Origin: Nocardia aurea
GTDB taxonomy: Bacteria > Actinomycetota > Actinomycetes > Mycobacteriales > Mycobacteriaceae
Length of the DNA stretch: 64,000 nt
Assembly: GCF_003123685.1 (NCBI RefSeq)
Contig: NZ_QCYJ01000160.1
Span: 1 to 64,000, forward strand
Reading direction: 5' to 3'
In this document: positions 41,989-50,375 of the stretch, piece by piece
Layout of the letters: each line of letters opens with the position of its first letter
Numbering within the stretch: position 1 is the first letter of the stretch
The notes under the pieces: model-generated
Told to the model about the DNA's origin: nothing
The model's database searches: none
The model's input: the letters and a program-made list of their open reading frames with translations, nothing else
Translations under genes and position numbers: made by a program

Positions 41989-43524
41989 CTATTTCACATC
42001 CTGATAGCGCTTGCTGCCGGTATGCCACGCCCGGCTGCCGCCCATCCAGGCCCACAATCCGGCCAAAAATCTGTGCAATTCGGGCGAACCCGTCGCTGCG
42101 AGCGGGGTTGCCTCGCTCTCGAACCGGTGCATCAGTTCGTCGTGCGCGGCGGCGGTTCGCAGCACCGCCTCCCGCCGTGAGCAGTTCTCCTCGGCGGCGA
42201 GAACCGTCGGGAGATTGAATTCCCGGTGCTCCGATCGGTCCTCGCGCGCCATCGAATAGAGATCGTTCACCAGCTGACCGGCCAGCGCGGCGGTGGTGAC
42301 CACCCGCCGCACCACGGGGTCGGTGTATTCCGCCGCCCCGAGTTCGTAGCCGCCGACCACATCGCACAGCGCCATACACGGAAGGAAGCTGTGCGGTTGC
42401 CGGTTGGCGAGGTACTCCCATACCGGCGGCATCCGCCCCGTCACCCGCCAGCCGGCCTCCGCGCCGAGTGCGATGAACCAGCCCGCGATCTCGGTGCGCA
42501 GCCGCGCCAGTTGGGCGGGCGAGGCGTAGCGCCCCAGATGGTCGAACGAGGTACGGAAGGCCCGCAGGACGGGGTCCGCGCGCATCGCCGCCTCCGATTC
42601 CGCGATGTAGCGCACGGGCAGGTGGACGGGATCCATGGCGGCGGCGACGAGTTCGAGCCGCGGGCCGAGTTCGGCGGCGGAGCCCTCCGCTCCTTCCTCA
42701 CAGTAGTAGTCGTCGACCGACCATTCCGAGACCGCGCATTTGGCCGCCGCGAGCAACCGGTCCGGATCGTCGCAATCCGGATGGGCGAGCATGATCAGTC
42801 GGCCGAAATCCGCCTCGCGCAATTCCGCCGTCCGGCCTTCGTACAGACCGATTTCGCGGACCCAGGCGAGGAGTCCGTCGTTCACCAATTCGGCGAGTAC
42901 CGGATCGTCACGTGTCGGCGGCGGGCAGTACAGCGGGGGGATGTCCCCGGCGGCGGTAGGTGCCACCCGCTGGCCGTGCCCGATCGGTTCCGATGCGCGA
43001 GGTACGCGAACGACCGTCGCGGGTGTGACGGGTCCACCGGGAGGCGGGAGGACCGACGGTGGATGAAAACCCGTCGGATCGACCCCCTGTGCCGATCCGA
43101 CGGGAACTCGGGGGAATGTGCGCGGTATCGGGATAGCGGGATGATCGTCGGAATGTCCAATCGATGGTGAATCGGACCGCGCCGCCGCGGTTTCGGGCCG
43201 CCGGGGTGGGGCGGCAGCGGACGAGGCCGGCGACCGGTGGGTCGCCGTGTGACGCGGTGCGATCATCGGTGACGGGGTGGCCGAGGCGGGCAGTCGCAGT
43301 GCTGCGGTGCCCGGACCGGCGGGGCCGAGCAGTCCCGAAGCGCGTGACGGGACGGGACCGCCTTCGATGGTCTTCGAAACCGCTTCCGCCACTGCGGATA
43401 TGGGCCGCGCGTCGCCGAATGGATCGGTGGGAGCGGCGGTATCGGCGAGGGACAGCAGGGCCGCGACGATCGATGCCAGATCGTTCGTTACCGGTGGCGC
43501 CGTCGCACGGGAGATGACCGACAT
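41989..43524 (-). CDS. 2-Methylisoborneol synthase with long disordered N-terminus
   Basis: A class I terpene cyclase converting 2-methyl-GPP to 2-methylisoborneol, the earthy odorant. 511 residues. The first about 200 are Pro/Ala/Ser-rich and disordered, containing short islands such as SPSIGHSDDHPAIPIPRTF. The catalytic domain has the Asp-rich metal motif SVDDYYCEEG (about 266-275) and the NSE motif QLVNDLYSMARED (about 414-426). WRVTGRMPPVWEYLANRQ and the terminal WHTGSKRYQD are typical. In family 2B encapsulin operons such N-termini are thought to load the enzyme into the shell; the adjacent eshA supports that here. It begins 13 bases after the eshA stop. Confidence 0.95.
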   Translation of the reverse strand: MSVISRATAPPVTNDLASIVAALLSLADTAAPTDPFGDARPISAVAEAVSKTIEGGPVPSRASGLLGPAGPGTAALRLPASATPSPMIAPRHTATHRSPASSAAAPPRRPETAAARSDSPSIGHSDDHPAIPIPRTFPRVPVGSAQGVDPTGFHPPSVLPPPGGPVTPATVVRVPRASEPIGHGQRVAPTAAGDIPPLYCPPPTRDDPVLAELVNDGLLAWVREIGLYEGRTAELREADFGRLIMLAHPDCDDPDRLLAAAKCAVSEWSVDDYYCEEGAEGSAAELGPRLELVAAAMDPVHLPVRYIAESEAAMRADPVLRAFRTSFDHLGRYASPAQLARLRTEIAGWFIALGAEAGWRVTGRMPPVWEYLANRQPHSFLPCMALCDVVGGYELGAAEYTDPVVRRVVTTAALAGQLVNDLYSMAREDRSEHREFNLPTVLAAEENCSRREAVLRTAAAHDELMHRFESEATPLAATGSPELHRFLAGLWAWMGGSRAWHTGSKRYQDVK

Positions 43525-43537
43525 GCTCGGCGCCCGG

Positions 43538-44938
43538 TCAGTCGGCCTGCCGGGCGATCTGGATGTTGTCGAGTATCCCGAGGGCGTCGGGGGTGAGCAC
43601 CGCGGTCGAGTAGTAGCAGCTGACGAGGTAGGTGATGATCGACTGGTTGTCGATACCCGTGAAGCGGATGTTGAGACTGGGTTCGTACTCGTCGGGAATG
43701 CCGGTCTGGTGCAGTCCGATGACGCCCTGGTTCTTCTCGCCGGTACGCAGCGCCAGGATGCTGGTCGTGTTCGTCGGGCTGACGGGAATCTTGTTGCAGG
43801 GCAGCAGCGGAATGCCGCGCCAGGCGGGGACCTGGTGTCCGTCGACCACGGTGGGGGTGGGGTAGATGTGCGCCTTGGTGCATTCGCGGGCGAAGGCGGC
43901 GATGGCCTTGGGATGGGCCAGCAGCAGAGTGGTGTTGCGGCGCATGGAGATCAGTTCGTCGAGATCGTCGGGGGTGGGCGGTCCGGACTGGGTGTGGATG
44001 CGCTGTTTGAGGTCGCAGTTGTGCAACAGCCCGAATTCGGGATTGTTGACGAGATCGTGCTCGCGACGTTCGTAGAGCGCTTCGATGGTGAGGCGCAACT
44101 GCTGCTGGGTCTGGTTCATCGGGTCGTTGAACAGGTCGGCGACGCGGGTGTGGATGCGCAGCACCGACTGCGCCAGGCTGAGTTCGTATTCGCGCGGGTT
44201 GGTGTCGTAATCGACGTAGGTCGGTTGCAGCACCGGCTCCCCGCTGTGACCGGAGGTGATCTCGATATCGGCCTCGCCCTTGGTGTTCTGCGGCGGCTTC
44301 TCCCGGTGGTGTGCGAGGTGCTCGGCGAGCGCGGGGTGCCGGTCGAGCAAGCCGTCCAGGGCGCTGCGCGACAGCGTGAGCAGGGTGGTCTTGGTCAGGG
44401 TTTTGAGGGTGTGGGGCCAGATCGTGTCGGGATCGGTGAGGGTGGCATCGCCGTAGTAGTCGCCCGCTGCGAGAACGCGGTGTCGCGTGTGTTCGCCGTA
44501 TTCGTCGGTGCCGATGGTGGCGATCTTCCCGTGCACGATGAGGATGAGCTGGTTCATCGGGTTGCCGAATTCGGTGACGACGGTGCCGGGCGGCAGATCG
44601 TGCTGTTCGAATCGGTCGGCGACCGCGGAGAGGGTGTCGACATCGGTGACGCCGTGCAGTGCGGGGATTTCCGTGAGTTCGAGCGGAATGACGCGGGCGC
44701 TCGGCCCGTCGATGACGAATTCCACCTCACCGTTGCCGACGGTGTGGGACAGCCGACGGTTGACGCGGTAGACGCCGCCGTTGACCTGCGTCCACGGCAG
44801 CATGCGGGTCAGCCAGCGTGAGCTGATGCCCTGCATCTGGGGTTCGGATTTGGTGGTGGTGGCGAGCTGGTGGGCGGCGGTGGTCGACAGCGACTGCCGC
44901 GCAGCGTTTTCCGTATTGACTGGCATTTCGATGGTCAT
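43538..44938 (-). CDS. eshA: Family 2B encapsulin shell protein (EshA) with cyclic-nucleotide-binding domain
   Basis: 466 residues from ATG at 44938, with TGAGG 8 bases upstream. The HK97-like shell protein is interrupted or followed by a Crp/Fnr-type cyclic-nucleotide-binding domain: ADRFEQHDLPPGTVVTEFG, then NQLILIVHGKIATIG and HRVLAAGDYYGDATL (about 105-175). The shell parts include VNGGVYRVNRRLSHTVGNGE at the N-terminus and NPREYELSLAQSVLRIHTRV, YERREHDLVNNPEFGLLHNC and ISMRRNTTLLLAHPKAIAAF towards the end. Family 2B shells are encoded beside terpene cyclases or other cargo and assemble nanocompartments. Here the cargo is the 2-methylisoborneol synthase next door. Nucleotide control of the compartment is inferred from the domain. 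Confidence 0.93.
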   Translation of the reverse strand: MTIEMPVNTENAARQSLSTTAAHQLATTTKSEPQMQGISSRWLTRMLPWTQVNGGVYRVNRRLSHTVGNGEVEFVIDGPSARVIPLELTEIPALHGVTDVDTLSAVADRFEQHDLPPGTVVTEFGNPMNQLILIVHGKIATIGTDEYGEHTRHRVLAAGDYYGDATLTDPDTIWPHTLKTLTKTTLLTLSRSALDGLLDRHPALAEHLAHHREKPPQNTKGEADIEITSGHSGEPVLQPTYVDYDTNPREYELSLAQSVLRIHTRVADLFNDPMNQTQQQLRLTIEALYERREHDLVNNPEFGLLHNCDLKQRIHTQSGPPTPDDLDELISMRRNTTLLLAHPKAIAAFARECTKAHIYPTPTVVDGHQVPAWRGIPLLPCNKIPVSPTNTTSILALRTGEKNQGVIGLHQTGIPDEYEPSLNIRFTGIDNQSIITYLVSCYYSTAVLTPDALGILDNIQIARQAD

Positions 44939-45248
44939 GCGTGGTCCTCACCTCAGAGATGGCCGAAGAGACGTTCGCCGAGATTTTGCGAATCGATGGC
45001 TGTTCGGAATTGCGGAGGGGCACGAGCAGGTGGATACAGTCACTCGAACGAATTGACTTACACGACACTGCGTTCCAGACGAGACGATGCTAGGTCGCGG
45101 ATAGTCGGCGGCGCAGTGGAATTCGCAGAATGGCCGATTCCCGATCATGCGCACGCGACACGCGGCCGATGACGCGGACACGCAGAAGATCGGGTCCTGA
45201 ACCGAGATTCGCTGCCGGATGTCCACGAGATAGCTATCGTGGATTCCC
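44939..45248. promoter_or_regulatory. Divergent region between eshA and the DUF4239 gene
   Basis: 310 bases without a gene. At the right end TCCACGA (45222-45228) and TCGTGGA (45237-45243) form a 7-base inverted repeat around GATAGCTA. TATCGT (45235-45240), 8 bases before the ATG at 45249, fits a leaderless -10. So the repeat would overlap the promoter of the DUF4239 gene. For eshA only a ribosome-binding site is clear. No riboswitch or tandem operators for cyclic-nucleotide regulators were recognised. Confidence 0.45.
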
Positions 45249-46037
45249 ATGTTCACCTGGATGTACGGGTTGCCCGTCTGGTTGGACTTCCTCATCGTCA
45301 CCGCGACGGCGGTGCTGGTGGCGTGTACGGGTATCTGGTTGGCGCGCCCGCTCGTGCTCGGGCTCTTCGGCCCCGAGCCGGGGAAGAACGAGACCGTGAC
45401 GATGGTGCTCACGGTCGGCGGTGTCTTCTACGGTCTGCTTCTCGGTCTCGTCGCGGCGGCCACCTACGAGAACGCGGACGTGGCACAGGGTCTCGTCGCC
45501 GACGAGGCCGCGGCGGTGGGCACACTGTATCGCGAGGTCAGCGCCTATCCGGAACCCGAACGCGCGGTGCTGCGCCAGGACCTGATCGACTACACCGACA
45601 ATATGCTGCTCGTGTGCTTTCCCGCGCTGCGCCGCGGCGAGGAACCCGTGGGCGGGACGGCGTTGGTCACCCGGTTCCAGGAACATCTGCTGGCGTTCCA
45701 GCCCGAGACCGCCGCGGAGGGGATCGTGCACGCCGCGACCATCGACCAGTTCGCGCGGTTCGACCAGGAGCGGCGGCATCGGATCAACGCCGCCTCCGGT
45801 GGCATCCCCGACGTGCTGTGGGCGGTGATCCTGGTCGGCGGCGTGATCAACCTGGTGTTGCTGTGCCTGTTCAGTCTCGATCGCGGCGCGCACCTCGTCC
45901 TCGGTGGCCTGTTCGCGTTCTTCCTCGGCGCGATGATCTTCCTGATCGCGATCCTGGACTTCCCGTTCCGCAGTGAACTCAGCGTCGATCCGGAGCCGTT
46001 CGAGAGTATGTACATCAACGTGATGGGCGTGACGTGA
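45249..46037 (+). CDS. DUF4239 (bestrophin-like) membrane protein
   Basis: 262 residues from ATG at 45249. Four hydrophobic segments: about 11-33 (LDFLIVTATAVLVACTGIWL), 52-72 (VLTVGGVFYGLLLGLVAAAT), 190-212 (VLWAVILVGGVINLVLLCLF) and 218-240 (LVLGGLFAFFLGAMIFLIAI). Between the second and third lies a soluble helical region. The motif FPFRSELSVDPEPFES at the end is typical of the DUF4239 family (F-x-G-x-[VL]-x-[VI]-x-P-x-[AP]-[FY]). These proteins are distant bestrophin-like channels of unproven function. It is divergent from eshA and convergent with the GH3 gene, 4 bases away. Confidence 0.88.
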   Translation: MFTWMYGLPVWLDFLIVTATAVLVACTGIWLARPLVLGLFGPEPGKNETVTMVLTVGGVFYGLLLGLVAAATYENADVAQGLVADEAAAVGTLYREVSAYPEPERAVLRQDLIDYTDNMLLVCFPALRRGEEPVGGTALVTRFQEHLLAFQPETAAEGIVHAATIDQFARFDQERRHRINAASGGIPDVLWAVILVGGVINLVLLCLFSLDRGAHLVLGGLFAFFLGAMIFLIAILDFPFRSELSVDPEPFESMYINVMGVT

Positions 46038-46041
46038 CCGA

Positions 46042-48492
46042 TCATCCCATCGTGACGTGCATGGCGACCCTGCTGTCGGTGAACGACCGGGCGGCGTCGA
46101 TCCGGTACTCGCCCGGTATCGCGGTCCAGGCGTTCGACGTCTCGTCCCAGATCTCGAAAGCCCTGGGGGGCAGCGGTATCGAGATGTCGACCGAGGTACC
46201 GGCCGCGGCCTCGACGGGTGCGAAACCCGCCAGCCAACGCCGGGGGCGCGGCACCGAATCGTCGCCGGGGGTCAGATAGATCTGCACGATCTCGCGCCCG
46301 TGGCGGTCCCCGGTGTTGCGCAGGCGGACGGTGACGGTGTTCGCGTCACCGGAGATCGAGTCGTATTCCCATGTCGTGTAACCCGTTCCGTGGCCGAACG
46401 GGTACGCGGGGGCGTTATCGCCGCGATCCCAGGCCCGGTATCCGATGAAAACCCCCTCGCTGTAGGGCAACACGCCCTCGACCGGCGTCACCTCGGTGAC
46501 CGGCGCGTCGGCCAGGGTCGCCGGCCAGGTGGTCGGGAGGCGTCCGCCGGGCTCCTGGCGGCCGAGCAGCACATCGGCCAGCGCCGCTCCGGCCTCCTGC
46601 CCGGGAAACCAGCCGAGCAGGACGGCGGCGACATCGTCGCGCCACGGCATCGCGACCGGTGAACCGGCGTTGACCACGACGATCGTGCGCGGATTTACGG
46701 CGGCCACCCTGGCGACGAGTTCGTTCTGGCGACCGGGCAATTCGAGATCGGTACGGTCGAACCCCTCGGATTCGACGCGCTCGGTGGTGGCGACGACGAC
46801 GATGGCCGCCTCCGCCTCGGCCGCCGCGGCGACGGCCTCGTCGATCATGTCGCCCGGATCGCGTTCCGGTTCGCTGTGCGCCAGGCCGAACACGACGACG
46901 GGCAGCGGGATCTCGGCGGATTTCACCGGCGTATAGGTGAGCGAGACCTCGACGGGTGTGCCCGCGGACAGGGCGACCCGGCCGCGCTCGACCGGCGGGG
47001 CGAAGAACCCTTCGAGTTGGTCGCCGCTGAACTCCTGGGGTCCCGCGAAGAGGACGGTGCCGTCGACGACCAGTTCGTGCTCGCCCAATCCTTTGGTGCC
47101 GAAGGCGTGTTCGCCACCCTCGCGCGGTGTGAACGTGCCCGCGATCTCGACGCTGTGCAGGGCGTCGTAGGTGACACCCTCCGGCACCTCGCCGAGCCAG
47201 GTGATGCTGCCGTTCGGCAGGGGATAGGTGCCGATGGTCTCGCCCGCCGCGTCACGGACGACCGCCCGCAGCGCGAATCCGGCCCCCGCCTCGCCCATCT
47301 CGTCGCTCGGGTCGGCGCCGACGGCGAAGGTGACGGTGGTATCGGGCAGCGCCGCAGTGAGGCCGTCCAGCGGTGAGACGACCTGTTCGGGATAGACGGT
47401 CGCCGAACCGCCGCCGAGGATGCGCGCGTCGATCGCCGCCCTCCCGAGAACCGCGACATGCCGCAAGCCTGCCGCGTCCAGTGGCAGCGCGGGACGGCCG
47501 TCGAGTTCGGTATTGCGCACCAGAACGACACCGCGGCAGGCGATCTCGCGGGCCAGCGCGCGTCCGTCGATCGGTGCGGGCAATCGGTCGGCGGGGACGG
47601 CGGGCGGCACCGCCGCCAACGCGCCGACCCGGGCGGCCAGTCGCAGGACTCTCCGGACCGCGTCGTCGACGTCGGCCTCGTCGACCCGGCCCGCCCGGAC
47701 CGCGTCGGCCAGTGGGGCGCCGTAGACGGTGACCGGCCCCGGCATCGCGATATCGAGTCCGCCACGCAGCGCGCCCTCGGTGCTGCGCGCCGCGAGCCAG
47801 TCGGAGACGACGCAGCCGTCGAATCCCCACTCACCGCGCAGCACCCCGCCGACGAGTTCGCGGTGTTCGGTCATGGTGGTGCCGTTGACGCTGTTGTAGG
47901 CGGCCATGATCGCCCATGGCCGGGCGTCGCGGACGATGGCCTCGAACGGGGCCAGGTAGAGCTCGCGCAACGGGCGCGCCGCGACGGCGTTGTCCACGGT
48001 GAACCGGTCGGTCTCGGCGTCGTTGGCGACGAAATGTTTGACGGTCGCCGCGACGCCCCCTTCTTGTACGCCGCGCACAAAGCCGGTGCCGATGACGCCG
48101 GTCAGGTACGGGTCCTCGGAGTAGCACTCGAAATGGCGTCCGCCCAGCGGCGAGCGATGCAGGTTGACGGTGGGGGCGAGCAGTACGTCGACGCCTTTGC
48201 GCCGGGCTTCCTGGGCGAGCAGCCGCCCGGCCCGCTCGGCCAGGTCGGGGTCCCAGGTCGCGGCGAGCGCGGTCGGCGACGGCAGGGCGATCGACGGGTC
48301 GTCACCGGCCCAGCGCACGCCGCGCACGCCGACCGGGCCGTCCGACATGACGATCGATCGCAGACCTACCTGCGGTAACGCGGGCAGCGACCACACGTCG
48401 CGGCCCGCGAGGAGCGAGGTCTTGGCGTCGAGATCGAGCTGTTCGACGGCGGCATCGATGGCCGCGTCGTGATCGATATCCGACCTGATCAT
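46042..48492 (-). CDS. Glycoside hydrolase family 3 beta-glucosidase with PA14 domain
   Basis: 816 residues from ATG at 48492. Hydrolyses terminal beta-glycosidic bonds of oligosaccharides or glycosides. The N-terminal (beta/alpha)8 domain has VMSDGPVGVRG, VNLHRSPLGGRHFECYSEDP, KHFVANDAETDR and the nucleophile Asp in GCVVSDWLAARST (near residue 230). The second domain has the acid/base region around VVVATTERVESEGFDRTDLE. A PA14-type insert (about 400-530; SVEIAGTFTPREGGEHAFGT) and a C-terminal Fn3-like domain (VRLRNTGDRHGREIVQIYLT) complete the usual layout. No signal peptide, so it is intracellular. It lies next to a palindromic operator and near a TetR gene. Confidence 0.95.
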   Translation of the reverse strand: MIRSDIDHDAAIDAAVEQLDLDAKTSLLAGRDVWSLPALPQVGLRSIVMSDGPVGVRGVRWAGDDPSIALPSPTALAATWDPDLAERAGRLLAQEARRKGVDVLLAPTVNLHRSPLGGRHFECYSEDPYLTGVIGTGFVRGVQEGGVAATVKHFVANDAETDRFTVDNAVAARPLRELYLAPFEAIVRDARPWAIMAAYNSVNGTTMTEHRELVGGVLRGEWGFDGCVVSDWLAARSTEGALRGGLDIAMPGPVTVYGAPLADAVRAGRVDEADVDDAVRRVLRLAARVGALAAVPPAVPADRLPAPIDGRALAREIACRGVVLVRNTELDGRPALPLDAAGLRHVAVLGRAAIDARILGGGSATVYPEQVVSPLDGLTAALPDTTVTFAVGADPSDEMGEAGAGFALRAVVRDAAGETIGTYPLPNGSITWLGEVPEGVTYDALHSVEIAGTFTPREGGEHAFGTKGLGEHELVVDGTVLFAGPQEFSGDQLEGFFAPPVERGRVALSAGTPVEVSLTYTPVKSAEIPLPVVVFGLAHSEPERDPGDMIDEAVAAAAEAEAAIVVVATTERVESEGFDRTDLELPGRQNELVARVAAVNPRTIVVVNAGSPVAMPWRDDVAAVLLGWFPGQEAGAALADVLLGRQEPGGRLPTTWPATLADAPVTEVTPVEGVLPYSEGVFIGYRAWDRGDNAPAYPFGHGTGYTTWEYDSISGDANTVTVRLRNTGDRHGREIVQIYLTPGDDSVPRPRRWLAGFAPVEAAAGTSVDISIPLPPRAFEIWDETSNAWTAIPGEYRIDAARSFTDSRVAMHVTMG

Positions 48493-48604
48493 GCTGTCGG
48501 TCGCCTTTCGTCGTTCGTCCGGCCGAGGGGGACGGCTCGGGGGCACGGGCCACCGCGGAACGTGCGATCGCGGCGCGGCGTGGCCATGAGGAGCCTGCCA
48601 CGCG

Positions 48605-48624
48605 TACCTAGTGATCGGTAGGTA
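48605..48624. promoter_or_regulatory. Near-perfect 20-bp palindrome, TetR-type operator candidate
   Basis: TACCTAGTGATCGGTAGGTA, in which only the GT/GG pairs flanking the central GATC differ from perfect dyad symmetry. It lies between the divergent GH3 (minus) and SGNH lipase (plus) genes, next to AT-rich sequence suitable for -10 elements (TAACTT on the minus strand). The TetR regulator 1 kb downstream (49672-50280) is the closest candidate binder. Confidence 0.6.
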
Positions 48625-48779
48625 AAGTTATCAGTTCGTTATCTCGAGTTCGGTTCGGCTCGCGGAAGCACGGTGCGTGTTTGTCCGCCGCGTACATTGA
48701 CGCCCATCGGCCCGAGCCGCGATTCTCGTTGCGTCTGCCTATCACCAGGTCGGCGAAACCGCACCGCAGAGGATCATTC

Positions 48780-49670
48780 ATGCGCTTCAGCCCTGCCCGT
48801 ACTCGTCTGCGCCGAGCCGCGAGAGCCGCCCTCGTCGGCATCGCCGCGACCGCCTTCGTCGGCGCGGTGCTCACCCCGGCGACCGCCCGCCCCGGAACCG
48901 ACGTCTACGTGGCGCTCGGCGATTCGTACGCGGCGGCTTCGGGGGTGCCCAACCAGACCGCGGGTCTGTGCACCCGCTCGGATCAGAACTACCCGAGCGT
49001 CGTCGCGGCCACCCTGCGGCCGACGACGGTGCGCGACGTGACCTGTGGCGCGGCGGTCATCAAGGACCTGACCGAGCCGCAGAAGAGTCTGATCACCGGC
49101 AGCGCGATCAACGCACCGCAACTCGACGCGCTCAGCGCGGACACCACCCTGGTCACGCTCACCATCGGCGGCAACGATCTCGGCTTCGTCGATATCGTCA
49201 CCCGCTGCGCCGCCGTCTTCGCCAATGATCCGAAGGGCGCGCCCTGCGCCGCCGCCTTCGGATCGGAACTGACCGAGCGCACCGCGCGGATCGCCCCGCG
49301 CATCGGCGAAACCCTGCGTGCCGTCGCACAGCGGTCACCCAAGGCGAAGGTCCTGCTCGTCGGCTACCCGGCGACCCTGCCGGAGGAGGACACCGGCTGC
49401 GGCACCGATCAGCTCATCGCCGTCGGTGACATCGCCTTCGTCCGTTCGACGATGCGCGAATTCGCCGTCATGCTCGCCGCGCAGGCCGCGGCCAACGGCG
49501 CGACCTACGTCGACACCTATCCCACCACCATCGGCCACGACATGTGCAAGCCGCCCGCCGACCGCTGGGTGGAGGGGCTCATCCCGTTCCAGCCCGCCGT
49601 GCCGGTGCATCCGAACGCGCACGGCGAGCGGGCGATGGCGGGAGCCGTACTCGCCGCGCTCGGACTCTGA
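48780..49670 (+). CDS. Secreted SGNH/GDSL-family lipase
   Basis: 296 residues from ATG at 48780, with GAGGA about 8 bases upstream. The N-terminal signal peptide has a basic start (RTRLRRAARA) and a hydrophobic core ALVGIAATAFVGAVL, with a likely cleavage near ATA-RPG. The mature enzyme has the block I motif YVALGDSYAAASG (catalytic Ser), block III TIGGNDLGF, and block V with the catalytic His in PAVPVHPNAHGERAM. Cysteine pairs (GLCTRSDQNYP with VTCGAA, CAAVFANDPKGAPC, GCGTDQ with HDMCKP) match the three-disulfide Streptomyces-type lipases and esterases. It probably cleaves lipid esters outside the cell. Ends 1 base before the convergent TetR stop. Confidence 0.94.
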   Translation: MRFSPARTRLRRAARAALVGIAATAFVGAVLTPATARPGTDVYVALGDSYAAASGVPNQTAGLCTRSDQNYPSVVAATLRPTTVRDVTCGAAVIKDLTEPQKSLITGSAINAPQLDALSADTTLVTLTIGGNDLGFVDIVTRCAAVFANDPKGAPCAAAFGSELTERTARIAPRIGETLRAVAQRSPKAKVLLVGYPATLPEEDTGCGTDQLIAVGDIAFVRSTMREFAVMLAAQAAANGATYVDTYPTTIGHDMCKPPADRWVEGLIPFQPAVPVHPNAHGERAMAGAVLAALGL

Positions 49671-49671
49671 G

Positions 49672-50280
49672 CTAGCGACTCGCCTGCTCGGTCGTGCCGA
49701 GCAGGTCGAGGAACGCCCGGAAGGCGGCGGTCATGTCGACCGCCTCCGGGTCGAGCAACCACTGGATCTGCAAGCCGTCGAGCACGGCGATGAGCAGTGG
49801 CGCCGCCTGGTCCGGGGTGAGTCCGCCCGGCAGGCGCTCGCCGAATTCGGCGGCCAGAATCTCGGCGAACACCGCCCGCGCGTTGCTGTAGCGCTGCCGG
49901 AAGAACTCCTGCGCCGGATGGTCGGCCCCGGTGACGCTCTCCCCGACCAGCGCGGTGAAGGTCTGCACGAGACCGCGCCTGGACGCGTTGTAATCCACCA
50001 GTTGCTCGAGGTGGCGCAGCCGCCAGTCACCGCGCCGCTGCGTCGGAACGGCGGCGGTATCCCAACGATCGCGCGCCTCCAATACCGCGACCAGCAGTAA
50101 CTCCTTGCTGGGGAAGTAGTGCAGCAGTCCGGGCTGGGTCAGCCCGACACGCTCGGCGACCGCGGCCAGCGACGCGCCCCGATACCCGCGCTCGGCGATC
50201 ACGTCCATCGCCGCGCGCAGGATCGCTTCCCGACGTTCCTCGGCCTGAGCGGCCCGGCCGCCCCGCTGTCGCGCAGTCAC
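49672..50280 (-). CDS. TetR-family regulator
   Basis: 202 residues from GTG at 50280. The N-terminal HTH is REAILRAAMDVIAERGYRGA, then SLAAVAERVGLTQPGLLHYF and PSKELLLVAVLEARDR. The C-terminal domain is helical with ligand-pocket features (LVQTFTALVGESV, LLIAVLDGLQIQWLLDPEAV) resembling the BetI/TetR_C_6 type. Such regulators are frequent neighbours of GH3 glucosidase genes in actinobacteria, and a suitable palindrome lies before the GH3 gene at 48605-48624. It is divergent from the acyl-CoA-synthetase fusion and probably made from a leaderless mRNA. Confidence 0.9.
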   Translation of the reverse strand: MTARQRGGRAAQAEERREAILRAAMDVIAERGYRGASLAAVAERVGLTQPGLLHYFPSKELLLVAVLEARDRWDTAAVPTQRRGDWRLRHLEQLVDYNASRRGLVQTFTALVGESVTGADHPAQEFFRQRYSNARAVFAEILAAEFGERLPGGLTPDQAAPLLIAVLDGLQIQWLLDPEAVDMTAAFRAFLDLLGTTEQASR

Positions 50281-50286
50281 AGCTGG

Positions 50287-50292
50287 AGCCTA
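50287..50292 (-). promoter_or_regulatory. Putative leaderless -10 box of the TetR gene
   Basis: On the minus strand TAGGCT ends 6 bases before the GTG start at 50280, with no ribosome-binding site. Confidence 0.5.
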
Positions 50293-50375
50293 TCGGTGCA
50301 CGGATCCGGTCACAGCCGACCCATAATGGACAGACGATGTGGAAAGCTCGTGTAATGGCTAGGCCAGGAGCGATC

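Noticed and set aside
43277..44821. Long + strand frame opposite eshA
   Set aside because: Val/Gly/Asp/Arg-rich mirror of the encapsulin gene; eshA itself is recognisable domain by domain.
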